In this document: in pieces, positions 10,068 to 19,982 of the stretch
Layout of the letters: every line of letters starts with the position of its first letter
How positions within the stretch are numbered: position 1 is the stretch's first letter
NCBI GenBank assembly: GCA_003427395.1
Contig: BFEA01000848.1
Span: 328,194-362,157, forward strand
Length of the DNA: 33,964 bases
DNA from: Chara braunii
Taxonomy: Eukaryota > Streptophyta > Charophyceae > Charales > Characeae
Direction: 5' to 3'
The notes under the pieces: model-generated
Told to the model about the DNA's origin: nothing
The model's input: only the letters and a program-made list of their open reading frames with translations
The model's database searches: none
Made by a program: the position numbers and the translations under genes

Positions 10068-12053
10068 CTACCTCCTAGTTGGAATGGTGCAGTAGAGGCG
10101 GTACATGGAGGGGATCTCATGTGGACGACGGGGAGGAAGTGGGGGAAGGTAGCGATTCATCCCTTCTACTGTCACCGGAAGCTCCTCATATCGGATGATC
10201 CGGGAGAGGCGAGGGAAGTGATCGCCGCTGCGAGGGAGGGAAGCGAGGTAGTCGTGATAGAAGGATGAGAGGGTGCGGAGAAGCACCGCTCAAAAGAACT
10301 CGTAGTGGCGGCAGGCGGGGATTGTCCCCGTGGCTACGCAATAGACTTCTACCACGTTGCATCGCTCCCACGCAGCGCTGAACAACAAGATATGCCTGCA
10401 GAACGTGGGGGCAGCGGGCTGAAGGGATGCGTGGGGGTGGACGGTAGCGAGTAGGCGGGTAGAGTAGAAGTCGCGAAAAAGATGGGGAAGGAAGGGATGG
10501 AGGGGGAAGGTGACGGGGGTGCGGATTTGTTCGAGGGTGAGAAAATCAAGGGGTCGGCAGGATAACGTCCGAGGATGAAGGCCTATCGCTCGCATCGGTA
10601 CGTGGGCGAACTGGGGGACGGGTGGGGCTGGAGGAGGAGGGGGATCGGCTCCGTCTCCGTCACGCGGCGCTTGAGGTGGCGACTGCTGGGACGCCATCTT
10701 CAGGCTTCGGCGGCTTCGGATCTCTGGTCGGATCGTTACTGATGCGCAGGCTGGCTCCGCTGGCGAACTCCAACTGGCGTTTCCCGGTGGCAATTTCTTC
10801 GCGCTTTCACGCTGCTTCTGGATCTTCTGCCTCCGTGCCCGTGCGCGCCGCTTCGTCTGACAAAGCTTCCCACTCAGACTCGACTCGTTCCTCTCCCTCT
10901 TCTTCTTCACTCAGCTCACCCTCGCTATATTCGCTATAGTTTTCCTCCTCCGATGTTTCCTCGTCGTCGTCCTCTTCCTCGTCGTCGTCGATCACCACTT
11001 CCTCGGCATTCGGATAAAAGGCGTGAGGGATGATATCGTAAGACTTCAAATACTCCTGCCGTGATGGCAGCGTATCTTCGACCCTGGGCTCCTCCAAGCA
11101 CGCAGTCCACTGAAGGTACGGATCCAATGACCGCTCGAGAACGTACGATGTAGGACTGTCGTCACTTTGCGAATAGATATCGGGCGAGAGATCGTCCGCT
11201 AATTGCACGATCGGCGCGATGAGTTCCTGTGCAATCAACTGGCGGCGACCCGGCTGTACCGATCCAAAGAGAAAGCCAAGAAGATCGCCCTCCACGTTAG
11301 TCCTCCAAGCCTGTATGATCAGCAGTTCCAAACTCTCGATCCATGCAGGATGCTCGCTGGTTCGCGTCCACGTTACCTGTACTCGGGCCAAGCAGAAGGA
11401 CAACTCGTCGAAAGTTTCGCGCCACAACTGCCAATACCCAAGATTGATAAGAGGGACTGAAAGAGGCTCGAACGAGAAAGAAAGAGAAGGATGAAGATCG
11501 GACTGCCAGAAGGTGGGGAAAAGAGAGGGGAGACCGAAGATAGAGAGAGGAGCGAGAGGATTGGCGTGCTTCATTGGGGATGTGGGAAGGGGACGAGGGT
11601 GGGAATCACAACTGGCCGCTCGCGAGGAGAACGACGGATGTCGCCAAGATCCGGTGCAAAGGTCGGGATGAGGTTGTGCCCAGGTCGGGCGAGAACGTGC
11701 TGCCACACGTTGGACACCTACTTCGTCCACTCGCGCAGCGAAGTCAAGATCGCGGTATGTCACTTCGGATTGACCAAGCTGATGTCGCCGCTGAACGCCG
11801 CAACCGTGGTGACGTGGCTCGTTCTGGGAGCCGCTCGCCGATGAACTGCGATTACCTCCGCAAATACTACTGCGTGAGGGTTTCCTTCGATTCGAAATGC
11901 GGCGGCGGCACACACACCCACGTTGCAAAAAAATTGCACCAAACGCCGAAGACCCGTACTGAGCCGAGGGTGACAAACTTGCCGAATCTCTGAGATGTGG
12001 CCACGTGGCTGCAACAGCTGTTCGTCAAGAGCCCGCTCCGTGATGAAACTCAT
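10068..12053 (-). pseudogene. Extra ORF downstream of integrase (ORF3-like), broken
   Basis: Three overlapping minus-strand frames follow the integrase: 12053-11760, 11976-10807 and 10910-10068, the last with one in-frame TGA just after HYEFF. Together they suggest a protein of roughly 600 residues. The middle part has a Trp-containing segment (LGYWQLWRETFDELSF, then WTRTSEHPAWIESLELLIIQAW) and ends in a strongly acidic run (VVIDDDEEEDDDEETSEEE onward, about 50 residues). The last part starts basic (Lys/Arg-rich), passes through a Pro-rich linker and ends in a mixed segment. No known domain is recognised: there is no chromodomain signature and no clear envelope features (signal peptide, TM anchor). 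It overlaps or closely follows the integrase C-terminus in another frame. It could be an additional ORF of the kind carried by some plant gypsy lineages. Confidence 0.5.
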
Positions 12054-13522
12054 GGCGAGGTCGGAGAGGGGAACGAAGGACAGGAGGGAGAGAGCGGAAA
12101 GAGAGTTAGATCGTCGTCGTTCTCCTCGCTTTCCGAGGAAGAAGAGGGAGGAAGATCAGGAGGAGGGAGAAAACGGAGGTAGGAGGTATGCCGGACGATG
12201 GGGACAGAGCTATGGCTGGCACTAGCCTCAGGCGCGATGCGCACCGTGTTGGCGCCGTTGGGTCCGAGCTCGACAACGAGAAAACAGCCAGAAAACTTGG
12301 GAGCGAGTTTCCGGTCGCGTGCACATTTATGTACCTGCACTAGGTCCCCTAATTTATATTGATGCTGGGGCCCAGCATTTCCATTCCGAGCCTCTTAGCT
12401 ACGGACCTATCTACCGTGGGCCAGTTCGGTCATCCTTTGCCTTTTTCGGGCTAGCTTCGGGACGGCCCGTTCCATTAATTCGGTGTGCCTTTTGGCCTTG
12501 GCCTTGAGGGCTGCACGCGTGTCTCTACCCCCTGCTTCGGCAATTTCTGAGTTACCCCGGTAGTCGACACAGGGGAGGCTATTAGTTCGAAGCTGAAAAG
12601 GGGTAAACCCCGTGGACTCGTGAGGGGTGGCCCGGTGGATCCCGACGATCTGATATACGATCTCGGGCCACGGACACGTGTCGTGTGCCGCTAAGTTCCT
12701 GCGAAGGGTGGTTTTAATCATACGGTTGGCATTTTCGGCCAACCCGTTCGACTGGGATACGTGGGGTGTCGTATGTCGGAGCGTGACGCCCCTTCGTGCA
12801 AGCAGTTCTTCTACCTCACCTTTGAATTCAGACCTATTGTCGGTTAGAATTTCTTCCGTATCTAGATGGGTATAGAGGAACCGATCGACGTACGTGGTTA
12901 TTTCCGTGGCTTTGCGGGTCTTGCAGGGATAAACTTCAATGTACTTGGAAAAATGGTCGATTAATACTAAAAGGATAGAATATTCGCAGCGGTTTGGGCC
13001 AGGTGGCACATCGATATCTGTCGTGTCCATATTGACTCACTGGAAAGGACACTCTATTTCCGTTGGTACTATCGTGTTTGGTCCCCGTATTGGGGCGCGA
13101 TCAGCGGCACAGACCAGACAGTTAGCAACAATGTATTTGACATCATCTCGTATATTGGACCAGAACCGATGGTTCTGGTCTACAGTTGCCTTTGTGACAC
13201 GTATCGCGAAATGAGCGACCTGTTCTTCGTGAGCAGATCGGATCCAATCATATCTCTGGAATGGATGGGGAACCGTCAGCCACGAACCCGAGCCGTCCGT
13301 TTTACGATTTTCCAAATAACAGTTGATCCATCGATAGTCCCGAGATCTCTCGGTTGCCCTACGTCTGTCGTGTTTGGTGAGGTGATCCAATGATAATCCC
13401 GCTAATTTCGCCAATAAAATTTTATCCGTCCAAACCTCCGCTCGTCGGTATTTTTCGTCGTATTCAAGGCCGTCCGTATGGGCGGCCTCGAATCGAACCT
13501 CCGTGGGGAGTTTATTTGTTCT
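12050..13522 (-). pseudogene. Gypsy integrase (zinc domain, DDE core, C-terminal module)
   Basis: Integrase inserts the element's cDNA into the host genome. After the PHD finger, HEEQVAH and CLVC (about 13100-13220) form the HHCC zinc domain. An in-frame TGA (13034-13036) then sits where a Trp is usual, directly before VNMDTTDI. The core follows with first Asp in NMDTTD, the second in ILTDNRSEF and Glu in SQSNGLAENANR, 34 residues after the second Asp (family norm about 35). The TDN...SQSNGLAE wording is a little atypical for gypsy. Two stops near 12407 and 12396 interrupt the frame, which then resumes with YKLGDLVQVHKCARDRKLAPKFSG, matching the C-terminal GPY/F-type module, and ends in a Ser/Pro/acidic tail. 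All segments are in one frame, so the damage here is mainly point stops. Confidence 0.88.
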
Positions 13523-13684
13523 ACACAGGGGGCACCTCCATTCCTTGCTACTCGTCCGATATCGAACGCAGGCCCCGTGCGCACGATTGACACACATGGC
13601 ACATTCTACCCAATCGACAAACCCAGTTTCGAAAGGATGACAGTCGACCCCGTAAACCCAGGCAGTACACGTGCAAAAATAGCA
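13523..13684 (-). other. PHD finger inside gypsy pol, between RNase H and integrase
   Basis: The translation has a full C4-H-C3 pattern: CYFC, then ECAMCVNRAHGAC, then WRCPLC. Spacing is C-x2-C-x23-C-x2-C-x4-H-x2-C-x11-C-x2-C, with the conserved Trp two residues before the seventh Cys. This is the cross-brace zinc pattern of PHD fingers, which often read histone H3 tails. It lies in frame with the integrase, about 100 residues upstream of the HHCC zinc domain. I infer a targeting role comparable to that of chromodomains in chromoviruses. A RING-type reading fits less well because the single His is at position five. Confidence 0.8.
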
Positions 13685-13869
13685 GAATTTATCGGGGAGG
13701 GTGGCAAAGAAAGCTGAGGAAGTGAGAGGGGCAGAATTAGTAGGAGGGGCAGGTGGGTTAGTCATGATGACAGAGGAGGAGAGACGGGACTGAATTGTGG
13801 AGAGGGTAGAATCAGACAAAGTGGTCCACGTGTCACTTACGGCTTCGACAAGATTTCCACTTGGACGTA

Positions 13870-14460
13870 CCGAGGTCCACTCCCCTTCTCGGGTTCATTC
13901 CACGGAACACACCTCCTCATTCTTCGGAACCTTCTCGGGCCGGTGCAATCGTGTCAGTCCGTCCGTGTTCCCGTGTCTCTCGTGCTTCAGATGACGAATG
14001 TCAAAGTCCATGCTCTGCAGCACTGTTGCCCATCGCCCGATCATGCCAGAGTAATCTTCGATTTCTTCAGAGCCAAAAGGGGCTCATGATCGGTTACCAA
14101 GGTGAATTTCCGCCCGTATAGGTAAGTGCGAAAGTGACTGATTCCCCAGAGCGCCGCGTAGCATTCCCCTGTCCTGGCGGCGTAGTTGCGCTTGCAAGCG
14201 GACACTGATTTGGACGCATACTCCACCATGTTCTCAAACCCGCCTGGTCCCACCTGTGCCAGGATCGTCGAGATTGCCTCGGGCTGCCAGTCGGTAATGA
14301 GGATGAAAGGTTTTTGGGGATCCGGCCTTATAAGGACCGGAGCCGAAATGAGAGCGGCCTTGAGTTTCGAAAATGCCTGATCACACTCCGGCGTCCAAAG
14401 TAACGGTTGATCCTTTCGTAGCAGATTCGTGAGGGGTCCCGCCATCGCCGCGCGATCGCC
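13870..14460 (-). pseudogene. Gypsy RNase H domain
   Basis: RNase H degrades the RNA strand of the RNA:cDNA hybrid. The frame ending at 14041 carries SKLKAALISAPVLIRPD (RT-RH connection), then FILITDWQP (first Asp), RTGECYAALWGISHFRTYLYGRKFTLVTDHEPL (Glu and second Asp). After a frameshift near 14060 it continues as MIGRWATVLQSMDFDIRH and NTDGLTRLHR, the last holding the final Asp. All four catalytic positions are therefore readable across two frames. An in-frame TGA follows (about 13904-13906) before the linker to the PHD finger. Confidence 0.85.
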
Positions 14461-15917
14461 GCGAAGCCCTTGATAAATCTTCGGTAGTACGAGGCCAGGC
14501 CCAAAAAGGCGCGAACTTGCGTGATAGTCGTAGGCACCGGCGCATCCCTGACAGCGGCCACCTTCTGCGGCTCCGGTTGGAGTCCTTGGTCTGTTACCAC
14601 GTGTCCTAAGAAGGAAATGGTGGTAAGGAAGAACTGACACTTCTCAAGCGCCACTTTGAAGCCTGCATCTCGTAACGCATGCAGCGCCTATTCGATGTGC
14701 TGTACGTGTCCCTCGTAGGAACTCGAGTACACCAGAATGCTGTCCATGTACACAATAACGCTGTAGTTGATGATGCTCTGCGTCAAACGAGTTTTCCGCA
14801 GAAAATTCTGAAAAGCCATATTCATGGCTCGCTGAAAGGTTGCGGGGGCATTGCAGATACCCATTGGGCTTTGAACCCATTACCACGTACCCTCGAAAAA
14901 CACAAACGCCGTTTTCGGACGATCTTCTTCTCGAACAAGAAGATGATGGAACCCATAGCGAACATCAAACTTACTGAAAAATCGAGCACTCCCAATTGCA
15001 TCCAACAACTCATCAATCCGGGGGAGGGGGTACACATCTTTGATTGTGATATCATTCAACTTCCGATAATCAATGCAAATGCGAATCCCTGCAGCCTTTT
15101 TAGGCACGATTACTACGGGAAAAGACCATGGACCTATTGCGGGTTCGATCCATCCATTAGCTTCGAATTCTTTAATCCGCTGAAAGGCGGCCGCTCGTTG
15201 AGCTGACGAATATTGGTAAGGAGCGCAGCTAATGGGTGGATGGTCTCCCATGAGGACGGCATGCTCGATCACATTAGTTAAGCCGATGTCATTATCGTGT
15301 ATACTCAATACTTCTGCGTAACCATTTAACACACAGATTAACGATTTTCGAAGTTTTGCGGGGACGTGACCCGGTAGGGTGATTGTTGATTCCCCGAAAA
15401 TCTTAAGGGGCATATCGACCCAATTAACCGGCCGTTCCCGCCGATCATGAACACTAGAGAAAACGAAACTACTGGTGTGAACAAAGAAAACAGTTGCTAT
15501 CATCTGGGACTCAGTGGGGCTGATCATCTCCGTTTCTTTAGTTTCAGCATCAGTCTCTGAACCAACCGAGGTCGGTTCCACAATTAACCCCATTAGATCC
15601 GTCATTTCTTGCATCAGATCAGGTACATCACCTACCGGTGCTTCCGCCTCCTGTTTAATCAAGCCGATGGTGACTTCTGTCGTTAGTAACGATCTGGGTG
15701 GAAAAACAGAAACATCCAAATACTGTTCCGTTTGCTGATAACGCGTTTGTAAGGAGAGAGCTCGTTCATACAAGGTGCGAGGGGGTTCCAAATCATCGGC
15801 CAGGTCAGATATTTGTAATATGGGTTCCTCGAGAAGGACTGAAGGACTAACTTGGGTTATCGGAGGCGCAAGCGCGCTGTCTCCTGAATCCACGTGGAAG
15901 CTTCGGGCAGTGGGCAC
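14440..15917 (-). pseudogene. Gypsy reverse transcriptase, catalytic box mutated
   Basis: Recognisable RT blocks in order: GWIEPAIGPWSFPVVIVPKK, then IDYRKLNDITIKDVYPLPRIDELL, then FFSKFDVRYGFHHLLVREED and PKTAFVFFEGTW (15.1-14.88 kb). After an in-frame TAA (14880-14882) the same frame resumes with PMGICNAPATFQRAMN, VIVYMDSILVYSSS and, past another stop near 14690, ALEKCQFFLTTISFLGHVV and VRAFLGLASYYRRFI. The active-site box is YMDS (14739-14750) rather than YxDD, so the second catalytic Asp is Ser. The N-terminal 200 or so residues (15917-15300) form an acidic linker after protease without recognised motifs. A frameshift near 14450 separates RT from RNase H. Confidence 0.92.
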
Positions 15918-16984
15918 ACTTGAAATTCTTTGGGAATTTCGTGTTCAAAAAGTTCGACCAGGTGCTTCCATTCATCTTCGCTAGGCAGCTCTTCTTCGTA
16001 TTCCGGTTCCCCGATTCCACTACCGATGTTTGAGGAGGAACACTCCTCGGGATTAATGTATCGAATCATCCCTATTTTGGCCGAGTTAGGGGTTCGTTTT
16101 ATCGTTCGGGTGGAAATTCGCAAGGGAACAGTTTGAGGCTTTCCCCCAGTTTGCGTGAGCACCAGTTGTTTCGAATCGAAATGCAGTCCTGCGCCCACCG
16201 CCATCGCCCAAGGTAGTCCCACCAACACGGAATAGGAATGCACATCTATCACGAGCGCGTTAACGAGGACGTGTACTCGTCCAACTTTTACAGTCACATT
16301 CTCAATAATGCCCACGATGTTCATTGCTTCCTCGTCAGCAGAGACATAATTGTCTTTGCCAGATTGGGGAAGAATGGTTCCGAGTCGTCCTGTCTTTTCG
16401 ACAGTGTCTAATAATATGGCCACTGCAGAAGACCCTGTGTCGATAAAGGCGTTAAACGGCTTGCCCCAAACTTCACAATCGCATTCCGCGCTCTTCCACA
16501 GTACCGGTCGAGCTCTTACGAAGTGATCCTTCTCTGCTAAAGAGATCGTTGCTATACGTGCGGCTTCGGGTTCACCTGCTTCGGGTTCGGGTGACGCAAC
16601 TTCCTCGCCTCCTTCCTTCTTTTTTAACATTCGTTGTATACGCTGGTACGTGAAGCGCTTTTGATTTTCTTGACAGTGTTGCAAGAGTTTATCATTCGCA
16701 GCTTCGGATATGGTGAGCAAATGTCCTACTGGGATAGAAACACGAATGTTTAATTGCTTGAACGTTCTCAATACACCAATATCTTCCGTCCGAAACTGTG
16801 GACCAGGATTGGATTCGCGATCGACCCATTCGAGATCATCCGGGGCCGATTGGATCGCTCTGATCATGCCTGCGAGATGAAGATATTCAAGTGGATCGAC
16901 CACGTCAGCAGCGTCAAAGGAAGAAGCTCCCGATGTCAATGCCGTTGCCATTGAGGGGGAAGGCTGTTCTGGGGCATATGCCAC
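15857..16984 (-). pseudogene. Gypsy aspartic protease with N-terminal linker
   Basis: Protease cleaves the Gag-Pol polyprotein. The active site FNAFIDTGSSAVAI lies at about residues 178-190 (DTGS at 16430-16441), with a candidate flap region (SADEEAMNIVGIIENVTVKVG) and a downstream SYSVLVGLPWAMAVGAGLHF in the position of the family's ILG-type motif. The segment is in the same frame as the Gag zinc knuckle, from which a single TAG (16997-16999) separates it, suggesting that Gag and Pol were once one continuous frame. A frameshift near 15880 separates it from RT. About 170 residues upstream of DTGS (EYLHLAGMIRAIQSAPDD onward, with a KKKEGGEE stretch) are unassigned. Confidence 0.88.
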
Positions 16985-16996
16985 GAGCTCCCCTCC

Positions 16997-17317
16997 CTAG
17001 GCCGTATCCATCAAAGCGGTTACTCGTCCTTGATTCGGAGTCAAAGGGGCCGCCGCAGGTGGGGGCTGACTACGCTTTGGCTGCGGGCAATCTCGGGCGA
17101 AATGTCCGGGCTGTTTGCAGTTAAAACACTCGATCTTTCCTGCTGGATTAGCTGGGTGAGGGAACTGAGGTGCGTATCCTGGTGCAGGCGGGGCAGGCAA
17201 GAGTGGAAATGACGCGGAAGCAGGCTGAGCAGGGGCCGGGTTAGGCTTAATTAGCCTGCTCATTATCTGTTTCATCCGCTCCATATGAGCGGCCTGCATT
17301 TGGATCAAGTTGCTCAT
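16997..17317 (-). pseudogene. Gag C-terminus with CCHC zinc knuckle
   Basis: Nucleocapsid part of Gag, which packages element RNA. IECFNCKQPGHFARDCPQPK gives the exact C-x2-C-x4-H-x4-C knuckle. Before it lies a Met/Gln-rich helical stretch (MSNLIQMQAAHMERMKQIM) and a Pro-rich linker, as is usual in plant Gags. The frame is open farther upstream but crosses a TGA immediately before the Met at 17315-17317, so this start is probably not native. It ends in a TAG directly before the protease linker. Confidence 0.85.
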
Positions 17318-17512
17318 TCATTCAGACTGCTTCGTAGTGGCCGTATGGATCATCTGGGCAAGATGTAAGTTGGTTATGGCCGGCGAGGGGGGTTCGAGTG
17401 AGATTTCGCTTTTAACTGCCGCGATCGATTGATTCACCGGGGGAGAGGAAGACAAAATAGGCGGGATATCAGAAACGATCCCGTCGGGAAGGTCATGGTC
17501 GGGGCGGGGATA

Positions 17513-18822
17513 GAAGTTTGGCGCGAGAAAAGAGAGAGACGTACGAATTCAATTCAGAAAATATTGTCAAGCTTCCCACCGTGCTACGGCCCGTCGTTTA
17601 GAGCGAAAGGGCTTGGACACGCTTCGGGTGTCCCGTTTTCGTATCAAGTTCCATCGTCGTTCGCTAGTCAATTCTGAGTCTGACGTGGATGGTCTCCGTC
17701 CCGTGGCTCTTTCTTTATGCTCGTCTTCACTCCGCACACGGTAGTGGAAACCCCTGGATTCGTAGCGCTCAAAGCACTGACATTCGGTGCATAGAGTGTG
17801 CTTCGGTGCATAGAGTGCGCGGCCAATGGGGTTCTACTGCCGTCCACGGAATGACGATCAACTCGTTAAATGGCAACAATATCGAGTAAGGTGGGAAGTG
17901 CGTATCGATAATGACAAACCCAGCCTCTACGAACCCGGAACAACGATTTGCCGGAGGGAAGTAGTATCGTCCGCCGATTTGTGCAACAACTTCTCGTACG
18001 TCCTACTCGCATACACGTGTCATTTCCTCGTTGTAGGGAAAAGGTCGTGTTGAGATGGAAGGTGCGGAAGGCTGGTGCCCGATCGGAGGGTACTTGTCAG
18101 TCCACATATCAATCAATTGCAAAAACCTCGAGACGTCATCAAGAAAAGAAAATACTCGCGCAACCACAATCTTTTTCGACACGAGATAGTTCGATCATGC
18201 ATGCAACCTAGGGACCGACCCGCGACTCAGTTTCCGTCAACCACCGCGGTGGTTGATCCCAGGCGCCTTATTTCTCGGGGCTGCCCTGTGGATCGGCGAC
18301 AGATGTCGTGCGGCATAAGGCATATGACATGCGCAGTGCATTCGAAACTACAAATCTAAACACTCTTGCATTCTCGGACAAAATCCCGCCAAGTGCGGCG
18401 TCTAATTAATACAGAAAGGTGAGCATCTCTATACATACATTCACTGTGGAAGGTGCAAAAATGACGAGGGAATACAGGTCAGAAATCAACCGAGGGATTT
18501 GTACACACGCATCCACCGTTCACAAGACAAAGGATCAATTCCTCGACATCTGGGGATTACCCAGGAAACTAATGGAAGAGCACACAGATTCATTCAAGAG
18601 AGAGACAGACATGGAGACACATCATCATTCAAAGATAGAGGAGAGAGGGGAAGGTGAGGGAGGAGAGTCGAGATAGGAGATGACATAATCCGAAAGAAGG
18701 AAGTTCGGCGTTGCTGCTGTGCACTCACGCCAGAGAAAAAAATCCGCAACAACAAAGGCGCATTCACCGTTAATTCCAATATGGCCCCGGGTCAATCACT
18801 CACTCAACTCCAATCATCGATC
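17513..18822 (-). repeat. 1.3-kb inverted-repeat arm A (gypsy leader/N-terminal Gag region)
   Basis: Nearly identical by eye, in inverted orientation, to 24133-25450, with small indels. On the element strand it precedes the Gag knuckle. The better-preserved copy B shows coding-like frames, so this arm probably carries the leader and the N-terminal part of Gag. It contains the 20-bp palindrome at 18237-18256. Its left end coincides with the point where copy B reaches a cluster of N bases. Confidence 0.9.
18237..18256. repeat. 20-bp perfect palindrome
   Basis: TCAACCACCGCGGTGGTTGA is its own reverse complement and is unchanged in the inverted copy (24727-24746). It could be a dimeric protein site or an RNA kissing-loop seed in the element leader; neither is shown. 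Confidence 0.9.
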
Positions 18823-19260
18823 CTCATACCCGCACCGACGATCCCGGCCGTCACGTGCTAACTCCCACCACTGCGATCGTCACCCCGCTGACGTAAACTC
18901 GACGCGGTGCGCCCAGATCCCACAGTCCGTCGTGGCGATCAAGCGCACAACTGGCCAGCCTATCGACAACCCGACAGGACTTTCCGACTCGCATCAAACT
19001 GCCTAGCCACTGCTTCCCGGAAGCTGGCTCGAGAGTCGAGAACGTAAGAGAGATTTGCGGGCGCGTTTGCGAAATTTATAGTGGCGAGAAGGGGGGCGAG
19101 GGAGAGAGAAGGCAGGGGGAAAGTCGAAGTATAGGGAAAGAAGCAGGAGGAGAAGACTTTGAGAAGAGCACTCCGTGGAAGCCATGTTGATCCTTCGAGA
19201 CTCAAGGTTCAACCAATCAGATTCGTCGCGCAATAGGAAGATCCTATTGATCGACGTATC
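18823..19260 (-). mobile_element. LTR/promoter-like segment of the gypsy element
   Basis: It lies upstream of the leader on the element strand and shares several collinear landmarks with 70-330, including the TATA box. It is absent from the rearranged copy at 23.8-25.45 kb, where the flanking segments are joined directly. I infer a 5' LTR or part of one; no TG...CA ends, primer-binding site or matching 3' LTR could be fixed. Confidence 0.45.
19074..19080 (-). promoter_or_regulatory. Candidate TATA box of the gypsy LTR
   Basis: CACTATAAATTTCGC on the minus strand, followed by a C/T-rich region. The same box occurs at 317-323 in a diverged copy. Confidence 0.4.
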
Positions 19261-19602
19261 TGATTGGCGAGCGGGAGTTAGCGAAGGATCGACCGGGCGT
19301 CGTGCGTTGAGTTCGGAGGGTGAGAAGAAAAAGGCGCGAGAAGTAGCGCAAGACGGGTCCAAGATTCAGATGATCAAGAAAGGGACAATGGGCGCGCAAA
19401 AAGTAGAGCGGGAGAAAGAGAGAGAGAAANAAAAACAGTTACGAGGAGAGAGGAAGAGGAGGGTGAAGGAAAAAGGAGCGCGGGAGAGAGCGACGCGGGG
19501 AGAAAGCTTTGCATGCGCGGCGCCGTCAACAAAAAGGAGAAAAAGGCACCAAAACAGTTACAGCTTGCCTACCAATTCAAAATTGAAATCACCATATTCG
19601 CG
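19261..19602 (+). repeat. 340-bp direct repeat, copy A (purine-rich)
   Basis: Begins TGATTGGCGAGCGGGAG and ends CACCATATTCGCG. It matches 23796-24132 in the same orientation, with a 5-base indel (near AGTAGCGCAAG) and one N (19430). It is strongly A/G-rich on the plus strand. An open frame crosses it, but its Lys/Arg/Glu-rich translation follows from the purine bias and is not taken as a protein. Confidence 0.92.
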
Positions 19603-19924
19603 TGCGAAATAGTGACGCGGGAAAAGAAAGTCCTACGCCTATTCGTATCCCCACAAAATTCCGAGAGTTTTCCCCAACGCGACCGAGAACATTCACACAT
19701 AAAAAAGACACGTCGAAGTTCCGCTTATTCCGGACTTCCCAACTGCCGGGCCCAATTCCCAGTGTGCTCGCTAAGATGCACGTAAATTCCTATGTATTTC
19801 CCGAAGTGCAAAAAGAAAAAGCAGAACCAGGGAATCGTAAAAGCTTCCGAAAGATGGGGGCCAAAAACGCGGCACCCGAAATCAAGAAAACGAAACGGGG
19901 TTTTTATGGGGTTGGTATGATACA

Positions 19925-19976
19925 AGCAAAAAGGGTACGAAAGATAGCACGGGTTCGGGAAGCAGTTCGTCACATA
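19925..19976 (+). repeat. 52-bp dispersed repeat, copy 2
   Basis: Same orientation as 9623-9674, with a few differences. Sequence on either side of the two copies does not match. Confidence 0.85.
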
Positions 19977-19982
19977 CTGATG

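Larger units (their letters stand above)
10068..18822 (-). mobile_element. Decayed Ty3/gypsy-type LTR retrotransposon
   Basis: Reading the minus strand, the order is leader and N-terminal Gag region, Gag zinc knuckle, protease, RT, RNase H, PHD finger, integrase, then an extra ORF. RT and RNase H before integrase defines the gypsy (Metaviridae) order rather than copia. The coding sequence is broken by in-frame stops (for example 16997-16999, 14880-14882, 13034-13036 and near 12407) and by frameshifts (about 15880, 14450, 14060, 11760 and 10850). A mutated RT active site also marks it as non-autonomous. An LTR-like promoter segment lies at its 5' side (18823-19260); a matching 3' LTR was not found, so the outer limits are uncertain. 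Confidence 0.9.

Noticed and set aside
18380-18410. TGGCGGGATTTTG (minus strand) as a tRNA primer-binding site
   Set aside because: It starts with TGG as expected, but I could not match it to a tRNA 3' end and no LTR end lies directly before it.
19175-19612. 145-codon Lys/Arg/Glu-rich frame in the 340-bp repeat
   Set aside because: The composition follows from the A/G-rich repeat; the other copy has an indel, and nothing suggests selection on the protein.
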